Shown here: piece after piece, positions 10,661-22,800 of the stretch | Position numbering within the stretch: the first letter of the stretch is position 1 | Layout of the letters: each line of letters opens with the position of its first letter | Source: Chamaecyparis obtusa | Taxonomy: Eukaryota; Streptophyta; Pinopsida; Cupressales; Cupressaceae | Length of the DNA: 64,000 bases | Direction: 5' to 3' | Assembly: GCA_027943335.1 (NCBI GenBank) | Contig: BSBK01000765.1 | Span: forward strand, 1,270,001-1,334,000 | Position numbers and translations under genes: made by a program | Notes under the pieces: model-generated | What the model was told of the DNA's origin: nothing | Databases searched by the model: none | What the model saw: only the letters and a program-made list of their open reading frames with translations

Positions 10661-13600
10661 GTCCATTTCCATTACACCTCAAATAGGAGTTCCGTATGAG
10701 ATTGTCCTTCAAAATCACTAGAGGTTTTGTCATAGGATTCCCACCCTCGAACATTAGTGCTCAAAACAGATTCTCAAATGAATTTGATGGAGAAGTAGAT
10801 AATGATCTTGGATGAAAACATTCACTTTTTTATATTCTCCACAAATAGAATAGGTCATCAACCATGTATACCTGCAAACACACGTAACTTCAAATTGGAA
10901 TAGTAATTATGGGTGGGAATGTTGGAAATTGTTGTCATTGTGTCAAAGGCACTTAGATTTTTGATGGTGAAGCTTAATATTAAAAAAGCAGAGAAAAAAA
11001 TTAATGCCGTGATTCATAATTATTTAAGAAGCAATTAAAGGCACCAATGACTAAATAAGGCTAAGTAGGTGTGCCCAAGACAAATGGCTGACCTGTTTTG
11101 GAGTTTTAAAAGAAAACAAATTAAATAAAATATTTTCTTTGAGAGGGATGATCCATGTTCCTTCTTGCTGGCTGACTCTAGGAGATTTAAATGCCAAAAT
11201 AAATAAATGTGATGTTCTTTTGGGGGCCTCACAAGAAAGGACGCCCTTCTTGACTTGAGTGCCCAAATTGGGCTAGTAAACAAAATAAATAAAAAATGTT
11301 TGTTGCTGGTTGGGGCCGACCTCTCCTAGTTTTTGGCACTCACGTTTTAAGAAGTTTAAATATAATATAATGTTTTCAATGCTGTTTGTACTGACCTCGC
11401 TTTGGAGAAGTCTATCGCTTGGGTGGAGAGGTGCATTTGTTGGTATAAATAAAACATCGTTTGAGTTTATTTGATCAAGCAATTCATTGAACATTATTCC
11501 CATTCCTAGCAGAATTAGAGCATACCTTAGAAGCAGATTTAAGGGGATTGTTACAGAAGAATTGAAGGCGAATAATTTCAATTTTATAGGAGCAGAATTG
11601 GATGTATATTAGTGCAGACCTAAAAGCAGAATTGAAGGTGAATTAGTGCAAACCTCAGAGCAGAATTTAAGGGCAACTTATTGCAGATCTATGAGTAGAA
11701 AATATTGAAGATTACACGCAGATTTCAAGAAGTTATTTTGAGCATATTTGTGGAGGATGATCTGTTCTGATTCAAAAAGAAGATCAAGCTCTTATTATTT
11801 TTATCTATTGGAGGTTGGTGCCTGGTAAAAAAAATTGTCTCTTGCTGAGTAGGAGCTTAGTTGTAGGGATTGGTATTTGCATTGGGTTGGTGCTTACATA
11901 TCATCTAAAGGGAATTGGTGTCTCTTTTGCATTGGTAGCTATAAAGACTGCAAGAAGTTTCTAATACAAAAGTAATATTTTTCTGTGGTTTTCTTGGGCA
12001 AAGATTTCTACGTAAATCACGTGCTCTTCCGTTCCTTTTGCTAGATATTGTATTTGTGGTTGATTAAATTTTGAAGTATTGCCATTGTGATTAATTATCT
12101 ATGCTATTATACCGATTCACCGTCCCCCGGTCCCCCTCTCTGCCCCCCCTATAGTATAATCATGTGCTCTTTGGTGTAAGATTCTATTTTGAAGTGATGC
12201 TGCAAAGAGATAGACTAATGGGAACAATATGCCATTTGCTGGGAAGTAAGGAGGGGAACAAAAACATATGAAGAAATATTGAAGATTGGCCAATGAGCAT
12301 GTTGGTAAGGGAAATTCTGAAAGTCCGATAGGAAGAAGGGAAGAGAAGAGGATGGATGGAAGGTATGACAAGACAAGTAAGAAACTTCGATGGAAAACAA
12401 AGACATTTTGGAATTGGGAGGAAAGCCATACTTAGAAGCGGAACTCCAACAACTAACATATACACAAAAAATGGGCCACAAAAAGATCTAGGAAACAAGG
12501 AATAAACCTAATAATTACAAACTTATATCAATAGAAAAATGAGATGTTACAAGTAACTTATAATTCTAGCTAGGAAAATTTGGTCAATGGCTAGTTTCCA
12601 CTAGATTGACCTATAGTTATGACATCTTGCCTCTAGTAAAGAAATATAGGATTTATTAAAAACTCTTTTATACTTTGTAGTGCATTGAATTGGATACAAA
12701 GAAAAAAGATGTTTTATTGTTGTATTTCGATGCTTTTAAAATTAGGTAGTTATCATATCATATTACACTACATATGACTTCTAATTAGTGGATAGTTCCT
12801 TGCTTTGCATCGTTTCATCGTTGGATCTAGACGTACAAATAACATATGATTTATCATTCACCTTCATCAATTGTTGTGATGGAGAGGTGTTATAGGTCTC
12901 ACCTTAGTTACTGGGTACGCCAGAGTATGAGTTTGCTCGGGGCATGCCTTGGTATGCCTTGGGTACCCGAGAGTCTGGGTATGCCTAGGTATGTACTTGA
13001 GTGTACCTAGGCATACCTAGGTGTATCCAAAGGTGCTGAGTGCCAAAGAGTAACAAACAAAGATATTTTTTGACTTATTTTTTGCATCCAAAATCCCTAA
13101 AATGCCTCTAAAAGCATCATTTTGCCCGATACAAAGATCATTTTGCTCTCTTCACACTCTCTTTTCTCTTTTCCATAGTTGGGTTTTGCTCACATCTAAC
13201 ACCTTGTGTAACTTATCATTGCCACCCCTTAAACTCATCAGGGTCTCCACTCCTGAACCCCCACTAGTTAGTGAGATCTTGATTACAATGAGGAAGTTTG
13301 GGAGTTGTTGATGGGTGATTTATGCCCATACCAACAGTATAATAAAATATTGAGATATCGTATCCTCTCTTGATCAAAATTTTGTGTATGCTAAGATTGC
13401 AAGTAAGATCACACAGGTAATTTCAAAGGTTCCTTCTACGTTGGATAAGCTCAATGGTTGATGTGATATGATGGTATCACGAGGGGACTTACATTTGGAT
13501 TAATCTTGACTTCTTTTGTGATGCTAGATGGAACTTCATCAAATACTGTAATCTTGTGATATTTCTTCTTCAAATGGACACAACTAAAATGAACTGAAAT

Positions 13601-15244
13601 CAAAGGGGAAAGGGTTGGAAAGATCTTGATATACTCCTAAGGGCAATGATATCAATGGATAGTGCTCTAGTGGACAAACTCCAAACAACCAAGCTCTGCT
13701 TCCCCAAGATCAACTACAACTCCTCAAGAACTTGTGCAATCTTTTAAGGGTTATGCAAAGAATATTCATATCACAATGAACACTTTCATAATGAACAATG
13801 GACATTTAATGATAGAGGTTAAGCATCCATAAAAAGGGGTACACATTAGCTTACAATCAATCAACTACCAAAAGTATGAGCCATGGAAATACGTCAAACA
13901 CCATTATGTTCTCCACTAAAATCAAAGCACTTTATCAAACAATTGAGAAATTAGAAAGACACCATGCAATGAGTTTAAATAGACATGAATCCACCATATC
14001 TTCAATGAAAACTGTTTTTATTTCCCCAGGTCTTACAACAATGTCTTCCCCTTCTACTCTACCTATCTTCTAAGGAGCAAGAGCTAACTATCTGCCTATT
14101 TTCCTATCAATCTATGAATCTATCTCATCTAATCTAATGAATTACAAATGAGAAGGCATGACCTTTATATAGATTTTCAAATTACAATGTGCGACCTAGA
14201 TTGAAACTAAATAGAGGGCCTAGATTTTGCCATTAGGGCAAGAAAGAATCTATCATAAATGAGTGGGTCCACATGGACCAATCAGAAGAGGGTTGTCCAC
14301 TTAGTAGGAGAATGGTCAAAGATGACCCACAATGGTTGAAGGTTCCCACTAAGCATTTAATGCTCGTTTTCCCAAAATAGCCTATGCCTGATTCTGTTCG
14401 TTGAATGTAGGGAATTTGGATATGTTGACTAGAATACTTTTGAGTGGCTAGTGAAGATGATTGGGCACCATGTCAGAATGCTGGGTGCTATGTAGACTCA
14501 GGTATTTTCTAACTGCATCACTTTGTAACCAATATCCAACTTTGATTACTTCTTTTGAAATTATCTCCCTTTGATCATTTTCTGCCTTCCATGTACTTGC
14601 TTAGGAATTCATCTTCTTGAAATAGATGGGACCTTCTGGCTTTTGACCTTGGATTTCTGGAGGGACTTCAAGATGTTGCCTTTTTTTTTCTTCTACATCT
14701 GTACTTGAACTTTGATCCTTGAGGTCTTGAACCTTGAATGCCATGAATTGGATTGCTTGAAACTTGGACTTCTTCAACACTATAATTTGAATCCTAGGGC
14801 ATGAATGTCTTCCTTGAACATCTAGAACTGGAATTCTCCCTCCTACAAAATAAAATAATTGAAATAAGAATCATGCAAGGAATTAAAATAAAAGGCATTT
14901 CTTCAAAACTTTCTCTTCTTTGACCCCCTTTTTTTCAATTTGTTTTAGAACTAATTCTCTTCAAAATTTCCCTCTAATTTTTTTTGACTCTGCCAATTTG
15001 CCTCTTTATTCTTAAAAGCTCAGGTCTTCTCTCTCCAATTTTTTTTTCTCTTCAAAATTCACACCTTCCTTTTCTCATGTTTTAATTTCACTTTGTCATG
15101 CGTTTTCTTTTTTTTTCCAAGAATTCCCTTTTTCACGTTTATCTTCATCAACATTTCTAAACCCATGGTTGCATACTTGAAGAGGGTGAAATTTGAGATC
15201 TAGATAGGGAATTTTTATACCTAGCCAAATTTCATCTATTCCAT
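10661..15244. other. Unassigned AT-rich non-coding stretch
   Basis: I see no convincing gene. ORFs here are short and low in complexity. At 11500-11700 a phrase of the form GCAGAATTRAAGG(T/C)GAATTAGTGCA recurs several times, which looks like the transcribed part of a decayed LTR. At 12900-13030 there is a small cluster of TACCTAGGCATACC-type direct and inverted words. T-rich tracts (14680-15120) include several runs of 7-9 T. It is most likely decayed repeats. Confidence 0.5.
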
Positions 15245-16560
15245 TGTAATGTCCCCTTTCTAAGCGATAGGAGATGAGCAGGGGGTTGACGACAGGAGAT
15301 GAGCAAGGGGTTCAACACCTATCATTCTAGTTCCTGTAGGTCAATAGTATGGTTAGGGGGACTCATTTTGAGGGTTCTAGAGCCTTGCAGGGGCTCTATG
15401 AGCCATTTTGAGATTTTAGACGACAATTCCTACATTTTAGGGAGGTCTCCTATTTTTTAAGGAGAACTGGCAGTTGGCTGGATGACCACTAAGGGGATCA
15501 CAAAGTAGTACAAGATCCTCTTGAGCAGTTTTTGGTGTTTGGAGTGAGGTTCCTATATTTTAGGTCGAGTTCCTATTTTTTAGGAGGAACTACTAGCTAG
15601 CCTGTAGGACTCAGGCAACATCAATGATCACAGTGCTTTAGTTGGAATTCAGTTCTGAGTGCAGATTTCGATTTTATGAATAAATAAATAATAATGATGT
15701 TACTTTATATTATTATAATAAAGTAACAAGTTGCCCCCCCCCTTGTGCCATGATGCCTAGGTGACATAAGTTAAGTTGTTTTTAAAAACAATTTAATTTT
15801 ATTAATAAGGGAGCCTAACGGTGTTGAGGGAAAATTAAAAATTTAATAAAAAAATGCAAGGCAACCCTAAAAACGAATTCGGATTTGAGGCCAATAAAGC
15901 AACATGTGTGGAGCTCTGATTGTCAGGGTTTGCAGCAGTATTTCTCTTCAAGAACGGAAACTCTTGAAGATACCAGGCTGAATGTTTCCCGAGCTTGCCT
16001 GTAGAGAGCAATTAGAGTGATTTATCAGCTAATTAGAGCAATTTGGCTTGCTTTTTGGTAAGATAATTGTTTGTGGACAAGGAGCAGCAATTTCTATATT
16101 CTGATTATGAAATCCACACAGCAGCAGCCATTTGTTGATTGAATTTTAATTTATAATTGAGCTGCCTTTATGAGGAGAAGGCTAACGCCTTGTATTGAGC
16201 CAAAATTCAGTGATTTTAGTTAGGGCTTGAATCAAAATTGAAGGCTTGAATCGGAATTAAGGTTGAAAGACCTGAAATTGGATGTAGTACATGTTCTAGC
16301 AACCAGCCTTACCAATCAGGTTGGAAACACATTTTCCAGCAGGCCGTACACCTTGCCTTGCAGCTGACATCAGCACCGTGGGCAGCATTTGCATCAGATT
16401 AGAACTATTTGTGCCCAGATTTCTTCAGCATCAGTCAGCTAGGGCAGATAATTGTAGCAGAATTATAATACTTCAATGCTTGGAATGATCAGATTCAGAT
16501 TGCAGGCAAGTTTGGAGTTCTGATAATTTAGCAACCCTCATTCTATACTTCAAATGCCTG
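15245..16560 (+). mobile_element. LTR-like segment starting TGTAATGTCCCC
   Basis: It starts with the same 12-base word as the LTRs at 25649 (+) and 8360 (-). The interior has a duplicated TTCCTA(C/T)ATTTTAGG phrase, an AT-rich block, a run of nine C (about 15734-15742) and a section rich in GCAG and GAATT words. The right limit is a guess because no matching end or target duplication was found. There is no coding content. Confidence 0.5.
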
Positions 16561-18860
16561 GTATGGTTGTCATAGTTGTGCATTTGGTTGTAAGAAATAA
16601 AAATCAGACTTATTTAGTAGTGTTCAAATTTCCCCATTGTTACTTGCATTTCAGTTTTGGTAGTTTACTCCTTTTTATTTTGCAAATTATTGAAAAACTC
16701 AAAAAAATCAGAAAAAAGAAAAACAACAATAAATTTCCTTATGCTTGTTAAAGATCATTTTCCAAACAAAATTCAGTATTGAACAAGTATTTCCTAGACG
16801 ACATCTTTCATCCATGCAATTTCTTCCTTGAGCATACATGAGTAGGAGCAATAGTCCAACACTTCCTCCGTTTTTTGACTTCCTTGTTCTCTTCATCTTG
16901 GGCGCATATTAGATAGAGGAGAAATTTTCCAACACTCGGGGCATTTTTTCATCTTTCCTTGTTCTCTTGAGTGCATTTGAGGCATGGAGGAATTTGGAAT
17001 TTTGGAAAAATTTCCTTGCACTCTAGGAATTCGCCTTCTTGGGTACAAATGGAGCGTGGAGAAGGATTTTTCTATTTTGAAGAAATTCCTTGAACTGAGA
17101 AGATTCCCTCTCCTGGGCGCACTTTTAGGGTGGATGATTTTCTTCACACTTAGTGAAATTTCATCTTGCTTGGTCATTCTTCTGGATATACAATTGGATA
17201 CCCGTTTGTCTCTTTATCAGATGGAGCTCACTTGTTCCCAAAATAGGCCTACCAAAAATAGATTTACTAAAATTACTAAGTTCCAAAGTCAAAAGAGGGC
17301 CAATCCTGGGATGTAGTGAAATTTATTAAAAATAGACTTACTAAAAATAGAAACTTACTAGAATAGTAAGTTCATCAAAACTCTCAAAATTCACTGGCCT
17401 TTTTGAAAGATTTTTTCTTTCCATACTTGGCCAAATTTTCTATTTTTAATGCCATTTGAATGCTTGTGCACACTTTTGGGGTGGAGGATTCTTCCTTCGA
17501 AGAAAAATTCCTTGCATATGGAGAATTTCCTTTCCTTGGCTCATTTTGGGGTTGGAGGATTTTTCCTTTGAAGGAGAATTTTGTGTACGTGGAGAATTTT
17601 GTCACTTTGGCGGGAATTTTGTCACTTGGGCGCAATTCCTTGGTAGTGGGGGATTTTTTCACTTGGGTGCAATTCCTTGGCAATGAAGGATTTTTTCACT
17701 TGGGCGCAATTCCTTTGCAGTGGAGGATTTTGTCATTTGGGCACAATTGCTTGATTGTGGAGGATTTTGTCACTTGGGCACAATTCTTTGGCAATGGAGG
17801 ATTTTGTCACTTGGGTGCAATTCCTTGACTGTTGAGGATTTTGTCCTTGGGTGCAATTCCTTGGCATTGGAGGATTTTGTCACTTAGCCACATTTAAACC
17901 ATTTCCATATCCCAACACTTAGTCACTTTGCCCGTTCTTTGCCCGTTCTTTGTTCAATTTCCAATATGGGAGCTAGAGGGTGACATGGATTCTTCGAGGA
18001 CTTAGTCATTTTTGTCATTTGCATGCCCATTTTGATTAGTATTTGTCAAATTTGGTTGATTCTCCCCTTTTGAACATTGTACGAGTTAGCCAATTTTTTT
18101 GAACTCTTCCATTTTGGGCATTCACAATAAAAAATTCTCCATACTTAGTGAACCTTCACACCCCTTTCCTCTTTGGGGTGCTTTTTTCACGAATGTTCTT
18201 CAAACTTAGTATTACATAAGAGGTATTACATCAGAGATATTGAATGAATCACTGTCTCACAGTAGCATAATCAAAAAATACAATTACATCTCAATCTATA
18301 CTATATCATCTAAATAGTTTTCATCCAGATCATAGGGTACACCCTGATCAGTTTCTGTGTCATTGGAGTCCGGAGACACAGTATTGAAGCCAAGCTTTCC
18401 ACTTTTAGAGTGCTTTTCAAACCAACTGCATCATCTAATCACAATTCCAGATATAGATCTAGATACCCTTTTTATTCCTCTTCAGCTAGAGCTCATCAGT
18501 TGTCAGGACAGACCTGCCAAATATAGACTTACTATAAATAATAAGTTTGTTTAAACACAAAATTAGGCTAATTGGAGAGACAACAAAACTTACTAAAAAT
18601 AGAAAGTGTGTCAAAACTTTCAAAATTTGATAGATATCCTCTCTAAAATACCAATTCACTATTATACTTGGCCAAATTCACTGTTTATCACAAGATTCAA
18701 ATACAAAAAGCATTCAAATCTAGACTTAGCCAATTTCTCCCAAGTAGTTTAATGGTCGGGAGATGACATTGATTGCAAAAGACTTGGCTTATTTAGCAAA
18801 AAGAGGGGGTCCCCATTTGCAATGGGGCGATGTTTGAAAAGGTCACAGTAGGAGTGGAAA
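16561..18860 (+). repeat. Repeat-derived spacer with an internal duplication
   Basis: Non-coding. A block at about 17170-17400 recurs at about 18440-18640, roughly 1.27 kb away. Both carry GATACC..TTT, then GAGCTCA, CC(A/T)AAA(A/T)ATAGA.TTACTA, and later CAAAACT(C/T)TCAAAATT. The right end (18795-18860) has CCCCATTTGCAATGGGGCGATG, whose counterpart (CCCCATTTGGGATAGGGTGATG) is near 52510. The two regions are therefore probably parts of one LTR or spacer family. The minisatellite at 17590-17885 lies inside. I see no gene. Confidence 0.55.
17590..17885 (+). repeat. Minisatellite of ~38-bp units
   Basis: About seven to eight tandem units follow the pattern TTTTGTCACTTGGGCGCAATT then CCTTGGCANTGGAGGA. 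The unit is not a multiple of three and copies differ by small indels. The 122-residue open frame over it (17460-17828) is therefore a by-product of the repeat, not a gene. Confidence 0.88.
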
Positions 18861-19067
18861 CCAGAATCAAGACCTTAGACAATTAAAATTATCACTATTA
18901 AATGCCAATTGATTAAGTTAAATATTAAATATGTAACTATCAATTGACATTTAATATTTATCTTTATCACTAATATTTTGGCATTTGGCATTGGTCAATG
19001 ATGAAGTATCATACTATCAAATTTATTTAGTTTTAAAATTCTGTACATCTCTTTAAATTTTTTGTAT

Positions 19068-19132
19068 ATATATAGATATGTGTGTGTGTGTGTGTGTATG
19101 TATATTTATGCATGTATGTATACACACACACG
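19068..19132. repeat. TG/TA microsatellite
   Basis: A run of TATATA..(TG)n..TATG..ACACAC dinucleotides lies about 260 bp upstream of the first recognised host exon. It is a simple repeat with no evident function. Confidence 0.9.
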
Positions 19133-19392
19133 TAGCAAAACCAACTACCCAAGGGCAAAATCTTTTTGCCTGTACCCATGTACCCAGTTCTCGTACCTGT
19201 ACTTGTGCCCGTACCTGTACCGACAACTTAGGTTCTTACGCTTTCTCGACTTATTTAAACTATTTACAGATGGTCCTTCAACAATTTTAATGGTATTATG
19301 TTGTATGTTTTATTGACAAAGATTCTTAATGCATAGGATAGTCTTCTGTGTGAAAGCAATATTAATTTTAAATGTATTCATGTTTTGCTTAG

Positions 19393-19832
19393 ATTTCTGA
19401 AAGAAGTGCAATTTCGGGATGACCCAGTGGCAAATATGGTTTATGGATTGATTGTGTATCAGAAGTGGTTTGATGCTATTTCAAAAAGATTACATCTTAA
19501 GGAACATGACAATATTCCTCTAACAGAAGACATTGAGATGGATTCATTGGAAACTAGTAGCAAGCGTTATCAGTTGGTCCACAACTCACATACTAAAATC
19601 TCAGGAGAAGAGAATTTTTTTATTGCATTGGATTCTGATAGCTCCATTGGCAATGGGAAGGAAGTTCCTAAGTTACCAGGATGTCATTCTTCAAAAAAGC
19701 AATGCCGCAGAGGTCCGATTCATGGTACATCTAAAATTTATGTGCAAGGGTTTACTGAAGAGACATATGAGGATGTTTCTTCTCATGATTTTGATGGCGT
19801 TTCAGGAAGGATAACTGTCTTACATTCTACTG
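19393..19832 (+). CDS. Host gene, internal exon A (TAF1A-like, tentative)
   Basis: A 440-bp open segment is bounded by TTTTGCTTAG before 19393 and a CTG|GTAAAA donor after 19832. It encodes about 146 residues with normal complexity and no transposon domain. It starts with a charged helix (FLKEVQFRDDPVANMVYGLI), then YQKWFDAIS, followed by an acidic, Ser-rich, probably disordered middle. The exon begins with the last base of a codon and ends with the first base of the next. The frame stays open past the donor to about 19940, so an alternative donor near 19886 (GAA|GTACAA) is possible, but only 19832 gives phase agreement with exon B. From memory, the arrangement resembles plant RNA polymerase I initiation factor subunit A (SL1/TIF-IB, nucleolar, rDNA transcription). 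No search supports this name. Confidence 0.6.
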
Positions 19833-22800
19833 GTAAAATTGCTACAGTTATCAATTCATATCTGTTGGATATTGTCCAAATTGTTGAAGTACAAATCTTC
19901 TGTTGCCTTCTCCCATTTCGTGTTTTGTGCAATCTGTACTAACTTTTTGGGTTTAAATAATACAATGTCATTCTGATAATAAATGTCTGTGCACAATGCA
20001 TGTCTATCTTTTTTGTCTGAAATCCAGATTGTTTATTTTTACTTGTTTCCCTTTCTGTTTTGAATAACCAATGCATGTTTGTATGGAAGGATAATTTCTT
20101 GCTCTATAAAGTCTATATAATATGGAAAGAGTATTTCTTACACTTTCCTTTGTGACCCAAATAGCCAAAAGATGTTTTCCTGCACGTTGTAGTTCTTATG
20201 TAAAAAATATGATATGCTAGAGGGATACATTATCTGGCTGTATCTGTTTTATATGCTCTCCTGTCTGGCGTTATTTATTTTGGGTTCACCTCTTCTATTT
20301 TTCTGCTTTTGGTTTTATTGCTTCCTAGTTTTAACAGTATTTACTATGTTTTTGGTTATTGGGATTCATTTGAGCACTCATAATGAGCTATTGTAAACCT
20401 TTCACATTCACCTATATGGATTGATATTATTTCTCTCATGCTCTTTCTGGTTTGAGATAATGAAAAATTGTAGACTTAAACGTAACAAGTAATCATTTTT
20501 TCTACATATTTGTAATGATGGTAGTACAACAAAGGTTGCACAATTGCCATGGAAGTGAAATAAAAGGCACACATAGTAGTCTCTTTTAAAATCATTAAAA
20601 GTCTTTCATAAGTAAAGTACCTAGACCTTTATTTTGAGTAGGAAAGATAGAGAAAATATATTAATGTACATGGATGAGCAGAATAGGTTAATGGTACTTG
20701 AGTATTCACCTTATCATTATAGCAAAAATTAATCTCTGGAATGACTTGACAAACTAAAAGATAAAGATTCTGATTTTGTCAATTATTTGGATAAAAATGG
20801 GTTAGGGTCAGGGAAAATTAGTGCGGAAATGAGAATTAGAAACACATAATATGACCAAAGTTGTGATATAATTTCAAAACTAATTGTGATTTTTTTGGTT
20901 AAACAGTCAAACTTTGTTTTGATTGCTGAATTATAAGAAAACACAAATTTTCCAGCAAAATGCTGGCATCAGGGCCAAGCAGCAATTAATTGGAGTAAAT
21001 CTTAATCTTTCAACTATTTCTTTAGCTATAGTCAACATACAATCAGTGTAAGTAACTTTTGAGAGCAAAACTAACCGCCAGTAGAGGCTAGAAATGTATA
21101 GATTAAAACTAAAAGCTTCAAAATATCAGGTAATAAAAAGACTGTCTTGATTCTGAATCTTGTGATGGAAGACCGTCTCCTCATAATCAACAATTGTGAA
21201 AGAGCTATTACATGATCTGATGATTTTGATTGGTGAGTAGCCAGGATTAGATAGAAAATGCATTTGATCAAATCATAATGGAAAGGGAATCCAAATATAT
21301 CCTCAATGTCATGGTTCAGTATTTCGTGTATCTCCACCAATCATTGTGGTCCTCATCTACCTCAGGGGGTTCTTATTCTTTGAGACTCTTGAAATTTAGT
21401 ATTCAGATTTTTCAGCTTTAGAACTCGTCCGCATAACTTGAATTCCCAACAACTCTTCACTCTCAATCATTGGCTTTCCCATGGGAAAGTTCCCTTCTAA
21501 CACATATTGATATGCCTAGAAATGCAAATAAGTTTGTCCATCTCATCCTTGCTGAATTCCTATGATCATCTGAGCTTTTATTTTACCAACCTTTGAAATT
21601 CAGTTTGAACATCGATTATATCATTTTTCTTTATGGCATCATTGTGGCCTAGAAAATATGAATGAAGAGATGCCTTGTAGATCATCATATAGGTTACTCT
21701 TCTGTTGTCAGAAAGCCTTGAACCTTGATTAACTCTTTTTTGTTCTGAGAAACCATTTTGTTTAGATGTTCCACAGTCTTCACGGAGGGACACATCATTG
21801 AGTATTCTATGCTATATTTCTGAAATATGACCCCTAACCTTTCTAATTTACCAATAATTCTATAAGACTTATCAATCATTCACATACATTGTTGATAATC
21901 TTGACTGTTTTAGTGCTAAGTGACCTCTCCATATGTAACTAATCATGTGAAAATGAAGCCACAAAATCTTGGAAGAAAAACCAGTATTATGAATCAACCA
22001 AATACTCAAGAGTGTAGGTCCTATTGATATTGATGTGTAAGATTATCTAAATTAATAACCAACTAACCAACTTGCCACCTAAGCAAGATTATTACACCAA
22101 CACCCCCTCTTAAGCAAAATGTAGGTAAGGAAAGAGCGAGTCTTGGAAACAAAGCTTGATAAGGAAGCCAAGTACAATGCACCTTATATGGAAGAGGAGA
22201 AGACCTTGTGGGGAAAATTCCCCCAAAACGAGGGTAAGGAAATATGCTTTCTAAAGATGAGAAGTACAAACCTCACATGAGGGAAAAATTCTTCCCATAA
22301 GAAGAGTACAAGAAGAAAGACCATGCAGCCCCCTCTCAAAGAAGAATCTCCTGCAGTGATGTAGATGCCCAACAATGAATGCTGAGCATGACCCAAGGCC
22401 ATCGAACAAAATTGCTTCCCTTAGGAAGAAACAGAACCATAGAAGTATGTAAGTTTTCACATTCCTTAAAGGAATATGAGGAAAGAAAATTCAATGATGA
22501 CATCTGAAGAAGATGATGCAACTCCATAGGAGCTAACATGAAAGAGAATATAATATCCTCAATAGTGTCATCTATATGCAAAATGTGGGACTCTAAAAAC
22601 AAACAAGAGATGTTTTATAGAAGTTGGTTCCAATGATATAAATGATTTTGCTTCAAAGAATCACTGGAAGCTCTCAATGAAGCAACTCTGAACTTGGAAG
22701 AAGCAATAGGTACTATAGGAGTGTTCGTAACTGTATATGAGGTGTCAAAACTCTCAGTATCATCCAAGGACACATATATTCAGGGCACTATGTTCAATGT

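Noticed and set aside
12117..12498. Overlapping minus-strand ORFs rich in Ser, Phe and Leu
   Set aside because: Three overlapping frames open at once, low complexity and no conserved motif. Typical of purine-rich DNA on the other strand.
17456..17828. 76- and 122-codon ORFs
   Set aside because: Generated by a 38-bp minisatellite. Copies differ by indels that would shift any real frame.
19062..19316. ORFs with CVCVCVC or YIYRYV starts
   Set aside because: They arise from the TG/TA microsatellite.
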